A DNA stretch of 64,000 nucleotides, from positions 1,236,001 through 1,300,000 of the forward strand of contig JAWNZC010000254.1 in the NCBI GenBank assembly GCA_035771165.1, read 5' to 3'. How positions within the stretch are numbered: the first letter of the stretch is position 1; each line of letters opens with the position of its first letter. This document shows, piece after piece, positions 1 to 9,273 of this stretch. The notes below the pieces were generated by a model. That model had not been told where the DNA came from. It saw only the letters and a program-made list of their open reading frames with translations, and made no database searches. Position numbers and translations under genes: made by a program. Origin of the DNA: Paragorgia papillata (Eukaryota > Cnidaria > Anthozoa > Scleralcyonacea > Coralliidae).

Positions 1-31
1 GATTTGGTATTTGGGCTATAGATTTAGTTAG

Positions 32-42
32 GGTTCGAATTG
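32..42 (+). other. Pol III B-box-like word (first copy)
   Basis: GGTTCGAATTG resembles the tRNA-type internal promoter B box GGTTCGANTCC, differing at its last two bases. TTTT runs that could terminate Pol III transcription follow at 121-124. I found no convincing A box at the expected distance upstream and no tRNA fold, so this is not a tRNA gene. It recurs in nearly every copy because it belongs to the monomer. It is most likely a chance resemblance. Confidence 0.2.
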
Positions 43-68
43 GAGAATAGGACAACTACCATTGGATA

Positions 69-90
69 GAGCTCGACGCGCGCTTTCGAA
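69..90. other. Cluster of short palindromes in the core (first copy)
   Basis: GAGCTC (69-74), the overlapping CGCGCG and GCGCGC (77-83) and TTCGAA (85-90) sit almost back to back, and TTCGAA also occurs at 34-39. This is the GC-rich and CpG-rich heart of the monomer. Two of its bases are polymorphic across the array. The third base of GACGCG becomes C or A (GACCCG, GACACG), and TTTCGAAT becomes TTTCCAAT in several left-hand copies. The sites are restriction-type palindromes that would cut the array into a monomer ladder. No protein-binding role can be shown from sequence. Confidence 0.7.
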
Positions 91-115
91 TGATATGTTA
101 CACGACCCATATCCG

Positions 116-140
116 AGTACTTTTAAAATTTTACTATTTT
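116..140. other. AT-rich box of the monomer (first copy)
   Basis: AGTACT runs into TTTTAAAATTTT and then ACTATTTT. The A and T tracts are spaced so that DNA bending or easy melting is plausible. The box is almost invariant. Exceptions are TTCTACT for TTTTACT in some left-hand copies, a one-base loss at about 8630 and again at about 9400, and TTTTCTATT at about 43575 and 43970. No function can be assigned. Confidence 0.6.
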
Positions 141-154
141 CGGTTGCGGTTAAC

Positions 155-192
155 CTAGGGTTAGAGTTAGGGTTAGACTAGGGTTAGGGTTA
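155..192 (+). repeat. Interstitial telomere-like linker (first copy)
   Basis: The last 38 bases of the monomer parse completely into telomeric words: CTAGGG, TTAGAG, TTAGGG, then the pentamer TTAGA, then CTAGGG, TTAGGG and TTA running into the next copy. TTAGGG is the telomere repeat of animals, most fungi and several other lineages. Another TTAGGG lies inside the core at 28-33. The linker recurs in nearly every copy and is where almost all clean length variation occurs. The G-rich strand is +, so if the block keeps telomere polarity the nearest chromosome end lies to the right. That last point is inference only. Confidence 0.9.
158..189 (+). other. Four G3 tracts, possible G-quadruplex (first copy)
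   Basis: Four GGG runs lie at 158-160, 170-172, 181-183 and 187-189, separated by 9, 8 and 3 bases. This satisfies a loose G-quadruplex pattern on the + strand. Variant copies whose linker begins GTAGGG followed by two TTAGGG have three tracts with 3-base loops, closer to a canonical telomeric quadruplex. The pattern recurs about once per monomer. Folding is predicted from the pattern only. Confidence 0.5.
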
Positions 193-1530
193 GATTTGGT
201 ATTTGGGCTATAGATTTAGTTAGGGTTCGAATTGGAGAATAGGACAACTACCATTGGATAGAGCTCGACGCGCGCTTTCGAATGATATGTTACACGACCC
301 ATATCGGAGTACTTTTAAAATTTTACTATTTTCGGTTAGGGTTAGCCTAGGGTTAGAGTTAAGGTTAGACTAGGGTTAGGGTTAGATTTGGTATTTGGGC
401 TATAGATTTAGTTAGGGTTCGAATTGGAGAATAGGACAACTACCATTGGATAGAGCTCGACGCGCGCTTTCGAATGATATGTTACACGACCCATATCGGA
501 GTACTTTTAAAATTTTACTATTTTCGGTTGCGGTTAACGTAGGGTTAGGGTTAAACTAGGGTTAGGGTTAGATTTGGTATTTGGGCTATAGATTTAGTTA
601 GGGTTCGAATTGGAGAATAGGACAACTACCATTGGATAGAGCTCGACCCGCGCTTTCGAATGATATGTTACACGACCCATATCGGAGTACTTTTAAAATT
701 TTACTATTTTCGGTTGCGGTTAACCTAGTGTTAGAGTTAGGGTTAGACTAGGGTTAGGGTTAGATTTGGTATTTGGGCTATAGATTTAGTTAGGGTTCGA
801 ATTGGAGAATAGGACAACTACCATTGGATAGAGCTCGACGCGCGCTTTCGAATGATATGTTACACGACCCATATCCGAGTACTTTTAAAATTTTACTATT
901 TTCGGTTGCGGTTAACCTAGGGTTAGAGTTAGGGTTAGACTAGGGTTAGGGTTAGATTTGGTATTTGGGCTATAGATTTAGTTAGGGTTCGAATTGGAGA
1001 ATAGGACAACTACCATTGGATAGAGCTCGACGCGCGCTTTCGAATGATATGTTACACGACCCATATCGGAGTACTTTTAAAATTTTACTATTTTCGGTTA
1101 GGGTTAGCCTAGGGTTAGAGTTAAGGTTAGACTAGGGTTAGGGTTAGATTTGGTATTTGGGCTATAGATTTAGTTAGGGTTCGAATTGGAGAATAGGACA
1201 ACTACCATTGGATAGAGCTCGACGCGCGCTTTCGAATGATATGTTACACGACCCATATCGGAGTACTTTTAAAATTTTACTATTTTCGGTTGCGGTTAAC
1301 CTAGGGTTAGAGTTAGGGTTAGACTAGGGTTAGGGTTAGATTTGGTATTTGGGCTATAGATTTAGTTAGGGTTCGAATTGGAGAATAGGACAACTACCAT
1401 TGGATAGAGCTCGACGCGCGCTTTCGAATGATATGTTACACGACCCATATCGGAGTACTTTTAAAATTTTACTATTTTCGGTTGCGGTTAACCTAGGGTT
1501 AGAGTTAGGGTTAGACTAGGGTTAGGGTTA

Positions 1531-2862
1531 GATTTGGTATTTGGGCTATAGATTTAGTTAGAGTTCGAATTGGAGAATAGGACAACTACCATTGGATAGA
1601 GCTCGACACGCGCTTTCCAATGATATGTTACACGACCCATATCGGAGTACTTTTAAAATTTTACTATTTTCGGTTGCGGTTAACCTAGGGTTAGGGTTAG
1701 GGTTAAACTAGGGTTAGGGTTAGATTTGGTATTTGGGCTATAGATTTAGTTAGGGTTCGAATTGGAGAATAGGACAACTACCATTGGATAGAGCTCGACG
1801 CGCGCTTTCCAATGATATGTTACACGACCCATATCGGAGTACTTTTAAAATTCTACTATTTTCGGTTGCGGTTAACCTAGGGTTAGAGTTAAGGTTAGAC
1901 TAGGGTTAGGGTTAGATTTGGTATTTGGGCTATAGATTTAGTTAGGGTTCGAATTGGAGAATAGGACAACTACCATTGGATAGAGCTCGACGCGCGCTTT
2001 CGAATGATATGTTACACGACCCATATCGGAGTACTTTTAAAATTTTACTATTTTCGGTTGCGGTTAACGTAGGGTTAGGGTTAAACTAGGGTTAGGGTTA
2101 GATTTGGTATTTGGGCTATAGATTTAGTTAGGGTTCGAATTGGAGAATAGGACAACTACCATTGGATAGAGCTCGACCCGCGCTTTCGAATGATATGTTA
2201 CACGACCCATATCGGAGTACTTTTAAAATTCTACTATTTTCGGTTGCGGTTAACCTAGGGTTAGAGTTAAGGTTAGACTAGGGTTAGGGTTAGATTTGGT
2301 ATTTGGGCTATAGATTTAGTTAGGGTTCGAATTGGAGAATAGGACAACTACCATTGGATAGAGCTCGACGCGCGCTTTCGAATGATATGTTACACGACCC
2401 ATATCGGAGTACTTTTAAAATTTTACTATTTTCGGTTGCGGTTAACGTAGGGTTAGGGTTAAACTAGGGTTAGGGTTAGATTTGGTATTTGGGCTATAGA
2501 TTTAGTTAGGGTTCGAATTGGAGAATAGGACAACTACCATTGGATAGACCTCGACCCGCGCTTTCGAATGATATGTTACACGACCCATATCGGAGTACTT
2601 TTAAAATTCTACTATTTTCGGTTGCGGTTAACCTAGGGTTAGAGTTAAGGCTAGACTAGGGTTAGGGTTAGATTTGGTATTTGGGCTATAGATTTAGTTA
2701 GGGTTCGAATTGGAGAATAGGACAACTACCATTGGATAGAGCTCGACGCGCGCTTTCGAATGATATGTTACACGACCCATATCGGAGTACTTTTAAAATT
2801 TTACTATTTTCGGTTGTGGTTAACCTAGGGTTAGAGTTAGGGTTAGACTAGGGTTAGGGTTA
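1531..2862 (+). repeat. Heptameric higher-order repeat, copy 1 (1332 bp)
   Basis: Seven monomers start at 1531, 1723, 1915, 2101, 2293, 2479 and 2671, with lengths 192, 192, 186, 192, 186, 192 and 192. The first is marked by TTAGAGTTCG instead of TTAGGGTTCG together with GACACGCG and TTTCCAAT. The second has TTTCCAAT and TTCTACT. The same ordered series restarts at 2863, exactly 1332 bp later. Private differences from copy 2 include GATAGACCTC and AAGGCTAG in the sixth unit and TTGTGG in the seventh. Confidence 0.92.
1915..2670 (+). repeat. Two copies of a 378-bp dimer
   Basis: Units at 1915+2101 and 2293+2479 alternate between two types. The first is 186 bp with GACGCGCG, TTTTACT and AACGTAGGG. 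The second is 192 bp with GACCCGCG, TTCTACT and GTTAAGG or GTTAAGG-like linker. The same dimer recurs at 3247-3624 and 3625-4002 inside the second heptamer, so the dimer is nested within the heptamer. Confidence 0.88.
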
Positions 2863-4188
2863 GATTTGGTATTTGGGCTATAGATTTAGTTAGAGTTCGA
2901 ATTGGAGAATAGGACAACTACCATTGGATAGAGCTCGACACGCGCTTTCCAATGATATGTTACACGACCCATATCGGAGTACTTTTAAAATTTTACTATT
3001 TTCGGTTGCGGTTAACCTAGGGTTAGGGTTAGGGTTAAACTAGGGTTAGGGTTAGATTTGGTATTTGGGCTATAGATTTAGTTAGGGTTCGAATTGGAGA
3101 ATAGGACAACTACCATTGGATAGAGCTCGACGCGCGCTTTCCAATGATATGTTACACGACCCATATCGGAGTACTTTTAAAATTCTACTATTTTCGGTTG
3201 CGGTTAACCTAGGGTTAGAGTTAAGGTTAGACTAGGGTTAGGGTTAGATTTGGTATTTGGGCTATAGATTTAGTTAGGGTTCGAATTGGAGAATAGGACA
3301 ACTACCATTGGATAGAGCTCGACGCGCGCTTTCGAATGATATGTTACACGACCCATATCGGAGTACTTTTAAAATTTTACTATTTTCGGTTGCGGTTAAC
3401 GTAGGGTTAGGGTTAAACTAGGGTTAGGGTTAGATTTGGTATTTGGGCTATAGATTTAGTTAGGGTTCGAATTGGAGAATAGGACAACTACCATTGGATA
3501 GAGCTCGACCCGCGCTTTCGAATGATATGTTACACGACCCATATCGGAGTACTTTTAAAATTCTACTATTTTCGGTTGCGGTTAACCTAGGGTTAGAGTT
3601 AAGGTTAGACTAGGGTTAGGGTTAGATTTGGTATTTGGGCTATAGATTTAGTTAGGGTTCGAATTGGAGAATAGGACAACTACCATTGGATAGAGCTCGA
3701 CGCGCGCTTTCGAATGATATGTTACACGACCCATATCGGAGTACTTTTAAAATTTTACTATTTTCGGTTGCGGTTAACGTAGGGTTAGGGTTAAACTAGG
3801 GTTAGGGTTAGATTTGGTATTTGGGCTATAGATTTAGTTAGGGTTCGAATTGGAGAATAGGACAACTACCATTGGATAGAGCTCGACCCGCGCTTTCGAA
3901 TGATATGTTACACGACCCATATCGGAGTACTTTTAAAATTCTACTATTTTCGGTTGCGGTTAACCTAGGGTTAGAGTTAAGGTTAGACTAGGGTTAGGGT
4001 TAGATTTGGTATTTGGGCTATAGATTTAGTTAGGGTTCGAATTGGAGAATAGGACAACTACCATTGGATAGAGCTCGACGCGCGCTTTCGAATGATATGT
4101 TACACGACCCATATCGGAGTACTTTTAAAATTTTACTATTTTCGGTTGCGGTTAACGTAGGGTTAGGGTTAAACTAGGGTTAGGGTTA
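2863..4188 (+). repeat. Heptameric higher-order repeat, copy 2 (1326 bp)
   Basis: Units start at 2863, 3055, 3247, 3433, 3625, 3811 and 4003 and match copy 1 in order and in diagnostic variants. The first unit again carries TTAGAGTTCG, GACACGCG and TTTCCAAT. The last unit is of the 186-bp AACGTAGGG type rather than the 192-bp type that ends copy 1, which accounts for the 6-bp difference. This is a segmental duplication of the preceding block by unequal exchange or a similar process. Confidence 0.92.
3247..4002 (+). repeat. Two further copies of the 378-bp dimer
   Basis: Units at 3247 (186), 3433 (192), 3625 (186) and 3811 (192) repeat the dimer described at 1915. The third first-type unit at 4003 begins another dimer, but its partner at 4189 is of a different type (TTTCGTTAGG, TTTTACT, CCTAGTG). 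The dimer run ends there. Confidence 0.88.
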
Positions 4189-4956
4189 GATTTGGTATTT
4201 GGGCTATAGATTTCGTTAGGGTTCGAATTGGAGAATAGGACAACTACCATTGGATAGAGCTCGACCCGCGCTTTCGAATGATATGTTACACGACCCATAT
4301 CGGAGTACTTTTAAAATTTTACTATTTTCGGTTGCGGTTAACCTAGTGTTAGAGTTAGGGTTAGACTAGGGTTAGGGTTAGATTTGGTATTTGGGCTATA
4401 GATTTAGTTAGGGTTCGAATTGGAGAATAGCACAACTACCATTGGATAGAGCTCGACGCGCGCTTTCGAATGATATGTTACACGACCCATATCGGAGTAC
4501 TTTTAAAATTTTACTATTTTCGGTTGCGGTTAACCTAGGGTTAGAGTTAGGGTTAGACTAGGGTTAGGGTTAGATTTGGTATTTGGGCTATAGATTTAGT
4601 TAGGGTTCGAATTGGAGAATAGGACAACTACCATTGGATAGAGCTCGACGCGCGCTTTCGAATGATATGTTACACGACCCATATCGGAGTACTTTTAAAA
4701 TTTTACTATTTTCGGTTAGGGTTAGCCTAGGGTTAGAGTTAAGGTTAGACTAGGGTTAGGGTTAGATTTGGTATTTGGGCTATAGATTTAGTTAGGGTTC
4801 GAATTGGAGAATAGGACAACTACCATTGGATAGAGCTCGACGCGCGCTTTCGAATGATATGTTACACGACCCATATCGGAGTACTTTTAAAATTTTACTA
4901 TTTTCGGTTAGGGTTAGCCTAGGGTTAGAGTTAAGGTTAGACTAGGGTTAGGGTTA

Positions 4957-5119
4957 GATTTGGTATTTGGGCTATAGATTTAGTTAGGGTTCGAATTGGA
5001 GAATAGGACAACTACCATTGGATAGAGCTCGACGCGCGCTTTCGAATGATATGTTACACGACCCATATCGGAGTACTTTTAAAATTTTACTATTTTCGGT
5101 TGCGGTTAACCTAGGGTTA
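4957..5119 (+). repeat. Short monomer, 163 bp (linker minus 29)
   Basis: The core is complete but the linker keeps only its first hexamer and the start of the next. The missing 29 bases equal four hexamers plus the one pentamer. Identical short units occupy 6069-6231 and 6616-6778, so this deletion spread by amplification of the trimer rather than arising three times. Confidence 0.9.
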
Positions 5120-5503
5120 GATTTGGTATTTGGGCTATAGATTTAGTTAGGGTTCGAATTGGAGAATAGGACAACTACCATTGGATAGAGCTCGACCCGC
5201 GCTTTCGAATGATATGTTACACGACCCATATCGGAGTACTTTTAAAATTTTACTATTTTCGGTTAGGGTTAACCTAGGGTTAGAGTTAAGGTTAGACTAG
5301 GGTTAGGGTTAGATTTGGTATTTGGGCTATAGATTTAGTTAGGGTTCGAATTGGAGAATAGGACAACTACCATTGGATAGAGCTCGACGCGCGCTTTCGA
5401 ATGATATGTTACACGACCCATATCGGAGTACTTTTAAAATTTTACTATTTTCGGTTAGGGTTAGCCTAGGGTTAGAGTTAAGGTTAGACTAGGGTTAGGG
5501 TTA

Positions 5504-5684
5504 GATTTGGTATTTGGGCTATAGATTTAGTTAGGGTTCGAATTGGAGAATAGGACAACTACCATTGGATAGAGCTCGACGCGCGCTTTCGAATGATATG
5601 TTACACGACCCATATCGGAGTACTTTTAAAATTTTACTATTTTCGGTTGCGGTTAACCTAGGGTTAGAGTTAGGGTTAGGGTTA
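5504..5684 (+). repeat. Monomer of 181 bp (linker minus 11)
   Basis: The linker lacks one pentamer and one hexamer, so the CTAGGG word in its middle is gone. The same 181-bp form occurs at 6971-7151 and at 22419-22599, and again at about 48.6-48.8 kb. Confidence 0.85.
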
Positions 5685-6068
5685 GATTTGGTATTTGGGC
5701 TATAGATTTAGTTAGGGTTCGAATTGGAGAATAGGACAACTACCATTGGATAGAGCTCGACGCGCGCTTTCGAATGATATGTTACACGACCCATATCCGA
5801 GTACTTTTAAAATTTTACTATTTTCGGTTGCGGTTAACCTAGGGTTAGAGTTAGGGTTAGACTAGGGTTAGGGTTAGATTTGGTATTTGGGCTATAGATT
5901 TAGTTAGGGTTCGAATTGGAGAATAGGACAACTACCATTGGATAGAGCTCGACGCGCGCTTTCGAATGATATGTTACACGACCCATATCGGAGTACTTTT
6001 AAAATTTTACTATTTTCGGTTAGGGTTAGCCTAGGGTTAGAGTTAAGGTTAGACTAGGGTTAGGGTTA

Positions 6069-6231
6069 GATTTGGTATTTGGGCTATAGATTTAGTTAGG
6101 GTTCGAATTGGAGAATAGGACAACTACCATTGGATAGAGCTCGACGCGCGCTTTCGAATGATATGTTACACGACCCATATCGGAGTACTTTTAAAATTTT
6201 ACTATTTTCGGTTGCGGTTAACCTAGGGTTA
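6069..6231 (+). repeat. Short monomer, 163 bp, second copy
   Basis: It has the same linker deletion as the unit at 4957. It closes the 547-bp trimer that begins at 5685 with an ATATCCGAG unit. Confidence 0.9.
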
Positions 6232-6615
6232 GATTTGGTATTTGGGCTATAGATTTAGTTAGGGTTCGAATTGGAGAATAGGACAACTACCATTGGATAG
6301 AGCTCGACCCGCGCTTTCGAATGATATGTTACACGACCCATATCGGAGTACTTTTAAAATTTTACTATTTTCGGTTAGGGTTAGCCTAGGGTTAGAGTTA
6401 AGGTTAGACTAGGGTTAGGGTTAGATTTGGTATTTGGGCTATAGATTTAGTTAGGGTTCGAATTGGAGAATAGGACAACTACCATTGGATAGAGCTCGAC
6501 GCGCGCTTTCGAATGATATGTTACACGACCCATATCGGAGTACTTTTAAAATTTTACTATTTTCGGTTAGGGTTAGCCTAGGGTTAGAGTTAAGGTTAGA
6601 CTAGGGTTAGGGTTA

Positions 6616-6778
6616 GATTTGGTATTTGGGCTATAGATTTAGTTAGGGTTCGAATTGGAGAATAGGACAACTACCATTGGATAGAGCTCGACGCGCGCTT
6701 TCGAATGATATGTTACACGACCCATATCGGAGTACTTTTAAAATTTTACTATTTTCGGTTGCGGTTAACCTAGGGTTA
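6616..6778 (+). repeat. Short monomer, 163 bp, third copy
   Basis: It has the same linker deletion as the units at 4957 and 6069. It closes the trimer beginning at 6232 with a GACCCGCG unit. Confidence 0.9.
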
Positions 6779-8506
6779 GATTTGGTATTTGGGCTATAGA
6801 TTTAGTTAGGGTTCGAATTGGAGAATAGGACAACTACCATTGGATAGAGCTCGACCCGCGCTTTCGAATGATATGTTACACGACCCATATCGGAGTACTT
6901 TTAAAATTTTACTATTTTCGGTTGCGGTTAACCTAGTGTTAGAGTTAGGGTTAGACTAGGGTTAGGGTTAGATTTGGTATTTGGGCTATAGATTTAGTTA
7001 GGGTTCGAATTGGAGAATAGGACAACTACCATTGGATAGAGCTCGACGCGCGCTTTCGAATGATATGTTACACGACCCATATCGGAGTACTTTTAAAATT
7101 TTACTATTTTCGGTTGCGGTTAACCTAGGGTTAGAGTTAGGGTTAGGGTTAGATTTGGTATTTGGGCTATAGATTTAGTTAGGGTTCGAATTGGAGAATA
7201 GGACAACTACCATTGGATAGAGCTCGACGCGCGCTTTCGAATGATATGTTACACGACCCATATCGGAGTACTTTTAAAATTTTACTATTTTCGGTTAGGG
7301 TTAGCCTAGGGTTAGAGTTAAGGTTAGACTAGGGTTAGGGTTAGATTTGGTATTTGGGCTATAGATTTAGTTAGGGTTCGAATTGGAGAATAGGACAACT
7401 ACCATTGGATAGAGGTCGACGCGCTCTTTCGAATGATATGTTACACGACCCATATCGGAGTACTTTTAAAATTTTACTATTTTCGGTTGCGGTTAACGTA
7501 GGGTTAGGGTTAGGGTTAAACTAGGGTTAGGGTTAGATTTGGTATTTGGGCTATAGATTTAGTTAGGGTTCGAATTGGAGAATAGGACAACTACCATTGG
7601 ATAGAGCTCGATGCGCGCTTTCGAATGATATGTTACACGACCCATATCCGAGTACTTTTAAAATTTTACTATTTTCGGTTGCGGTTAACCTAGGGTTAGA
7701 GTTAGGGTTAGACTAGGGTTAGGGTTAGATTTGGTATTTGGGCTATAGATTTAGTTAGGGTTCGAATTGGAGAATAGGACAACTACCATTGGATAGAGCT
7801 CGACGCGCGCTTTCCAATGATATGTTACACGACCCATATCGGAGTACTTTTAAAATTCTACTATTTTCGGTTGCGGTTAACTTAGGGTTAGAGTTAAGGT
7901 TAGACTAGGGTTAGGGTTAGATTTGGTATTTGGGCTATAGATTTAGTTAGGGTTCGAATTGGAGAATAGGACAACTACCATTGGATAGAGCTCGACGCGC
8001 GCTTTCGAATGATATGTTACACGACCCATATCGGAGTACTTTTAAAATTTTACTATTTTCGGTTGCGGTTAACTTAGGGTTAGGGTTAAACTAGGGTTAG
8101 GGTTAGACTAGGGTTAGGGTTAGATTTGGTATTTGGGCTATAGATTTAGTTAGGGTTCGAATTGGAGAATAGGACAACTACCATTGGATAGAGCTCGACG
8201 CGCGCTTTCGAATGATATGTTACACGACCCATATCCGAGTACTTTTAAAATTTTACTATTTTCGGTTGCGGTTAACCTAGGGTTAGAGTTAGGGTTAGAC
8301 TAGGGTTAGGGTTAGATTTGGTATTTGGGCTATAGATTTAGTTTGGGTTCGAATTGGAGAATAGGACAACTACCATTGGATAGAGCTCGACGCGCGCTTT
8401 CGAATGATATGTTACACGACCCATATCGGAGTACTTTTAAAATTTTACTATTTTCGGTTGCGGTTAACGTAGGGTTAGGGTTAGGGTTAAACTAGGGTTA
8501 GGGTTA
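6779..8506 (+). repeat. Array segment: mixed unit types with one long 203-bp copy
   Basis: Units start at 6779 (GACCCGCG, CCTAGTG), 6971 (181 bp), 7152 (TTAGGGTTAGCC), 7344 (GAGGTCGACGCGCTC, AACGTAGGG), 7536 (GATGCGCG, ATATCCGAG), 7728 (TTTCCAAT, TTCTACT, AACTTAGGG), 7920 (203 bp), 8123 (ATATCCGAG) and 8315 (TTTAGTTTGGG, AACGTAGGG). No two neighbours are the same type, so this is the least homogenised stretch of the left half. The last ATATCCGAG unit of the window is the one at 8123. Confidence 0.88.
7920..8122 (+). repeat. Long monomer, 203 bp (linker plus 11)
   Basis: The linker carries an extra hexamer-plus-pentamer block, so the ACTAGGG word with its following TTAGGG occurs twice. The gain of 11 mirrors the loss of 11 in the 181-bp units, as expected for the two products of one slipped or unequal exchange. 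Confidence 0.85.
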
Positions 8507-9273
8507 GATTTGGTATTTGGGCTATAGATTTAGTTAGGGTTCGAATTGGAGAATAGGACAACTACCATTGGATAGAGCTCGACCCGCGCTTTCGAATGAT
8601 ATGTTACACGACCCATATCGGAGTACTTTTAAATTTTACTATTTTCGGTTGCGGTTAACCTAGGGTTAGAGTTAGGGTTAGACTAGGGTTAGGGTTAGAT
8701 TTGGTATTTGGGCTATAGATTTAGTTAGGGTTCGAATTGGAGAATAGGACAACTACCATTGGATAGAGCTCGACGCGCGCTTTCGAATGATATGTTACAC
8801 GACCCATATCGGAGTACTTTTAAAATTTTACTATTTTCGGTTGCGGTTAACCTAGGGTTAGAGTTAGGGTTAGACTAGGGTTAGGGTTAGATTTGGTATT
8901 TGGGCTATAGATTTAGTTAGGGTTCGAATTGGAGAATAGGACAACTACCATTGGATAGAGCTCGACGCGCGCTTTCGAATGATATGTTACACGACCCATA
9001 TCGGAGTACTTTTAAAATTTTACTATTTTCGGTTGCGGTTAACCTAGGGTTAGAGTTAGGGTTAGACTAGGGTTAGGGTTAGATTTGGTATTTGGGCTAT
9101 AGATTTAGTTAGGGTTCGAATTGGAGAATAGGACAACTACCATTGGATAGAGCTCGACGCGCGCTTTCGAATGATATGTTACACGACCCATATCGGAGTA
9201 CTTTTAAAATTTTACTATTTTCGGTTGCGGTTAACGTAGGGTTAGGGTTAGGGTTAAACTAGGGTTAGGGTTA
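8507..9273 (+). repeat. Tetrameric higher-order repeat, copy 1 (767 bp)
   Basis: There are four units, of 191, 192, 192 and 192 bp. The first has GACCCGCG and one A missing in the AT-rich box, at about 8630. The fourth has AACGTAGGG followed by perfect TTAGGG words. The same unusual one-base loss recurs exactly 767 bp later, at about 9397. Confidence 0.9.

Larger units (their letters stand above)
1..192 (+). repeat. Reference monomer (first copy), 192 bp
   Basis: This copy is used as the coordinate frame for all other entries. Monomer positions 1-154 form the core and 155-192 the telomere-like linker. Core landmarks are TTCGAA at 34-39, GAGCTC at 69-74, GCGCGC at 78-83, a second TTCGAA at 85-90, AGTACT at 116-121, TTTTAAAATTTT at 121-132 and GGTTAACC at 148-155. 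The heptamer TTCGAAT occurs twice, 51 bp apart. This copy reads ATATCCGAG at 109-117, a minority variant seen only in the first 8.3 kb. Most copies have ATATCGGAG. The choice of base 1 is arbitrary in a tandem array. Confidence 0.97.
1..1530 (+). repeat. Array segment 1: eight copies with a repeated unit pair
   Basis: Copies start at 1, 193, 385, 571, 763, 955, 1147 and 1339, and all are 192 bp except the 186-bp copy at 385. The pair at 763 and 955 repeats the pair at 1 and 193: the first member of each has ATATCCGAG, and the second has TTAGGGTTAGCC in place of TTGCGGTTAACC. The copy at 385 has AACGTAGGG and a linker one hexamer short. The copy at 571 has GACCCGCG and CCTAGTG. These same unit types recur in other combinations across the left third. 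Confidence 0.9.
4189..6778 (+). repeat. Array segment with 547-bp trimers and 163-bp short units
   Basis: The segment opens with units at 4189 (TTTCGTTAGG, CCTAGTG) and 4381 (GAATAGCAC). It is then dominated by copies whose core ends TTAGGGTTAGCC rather than TTGCGGTTAACC. Trimers of lengths 192, 192 and 163 occupy 4573-5119, 5685-6231 and 6232-6778. The third member of each is a short unit whose linker is only CTAGGG plus TTAG. Between the first two trimers lie units at 5120 and 5312 (192 bp each) and 5504 (181 bp). Confidence 0.9.

Noticed and set aside
85..105. CENP-B box-like sequence
   Set aside because: The TTCG at 85-88 with an A at the expected spacing matches half of the pattern, but the required CGGG half is absent in this and all other unit types I read.
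32..110. tRNA gene
   Set aside because: The TTCGAAT word resembles a T-loop, but no acceptor, D-arm or anticodon pairing could be found around it on either strand.
155..192. A true terminal telomere within the window
   Set aside because: Telomeric words never extend beyond about 55 bp before the core returns, so these are interstitial tracts and no chromosome end is included.
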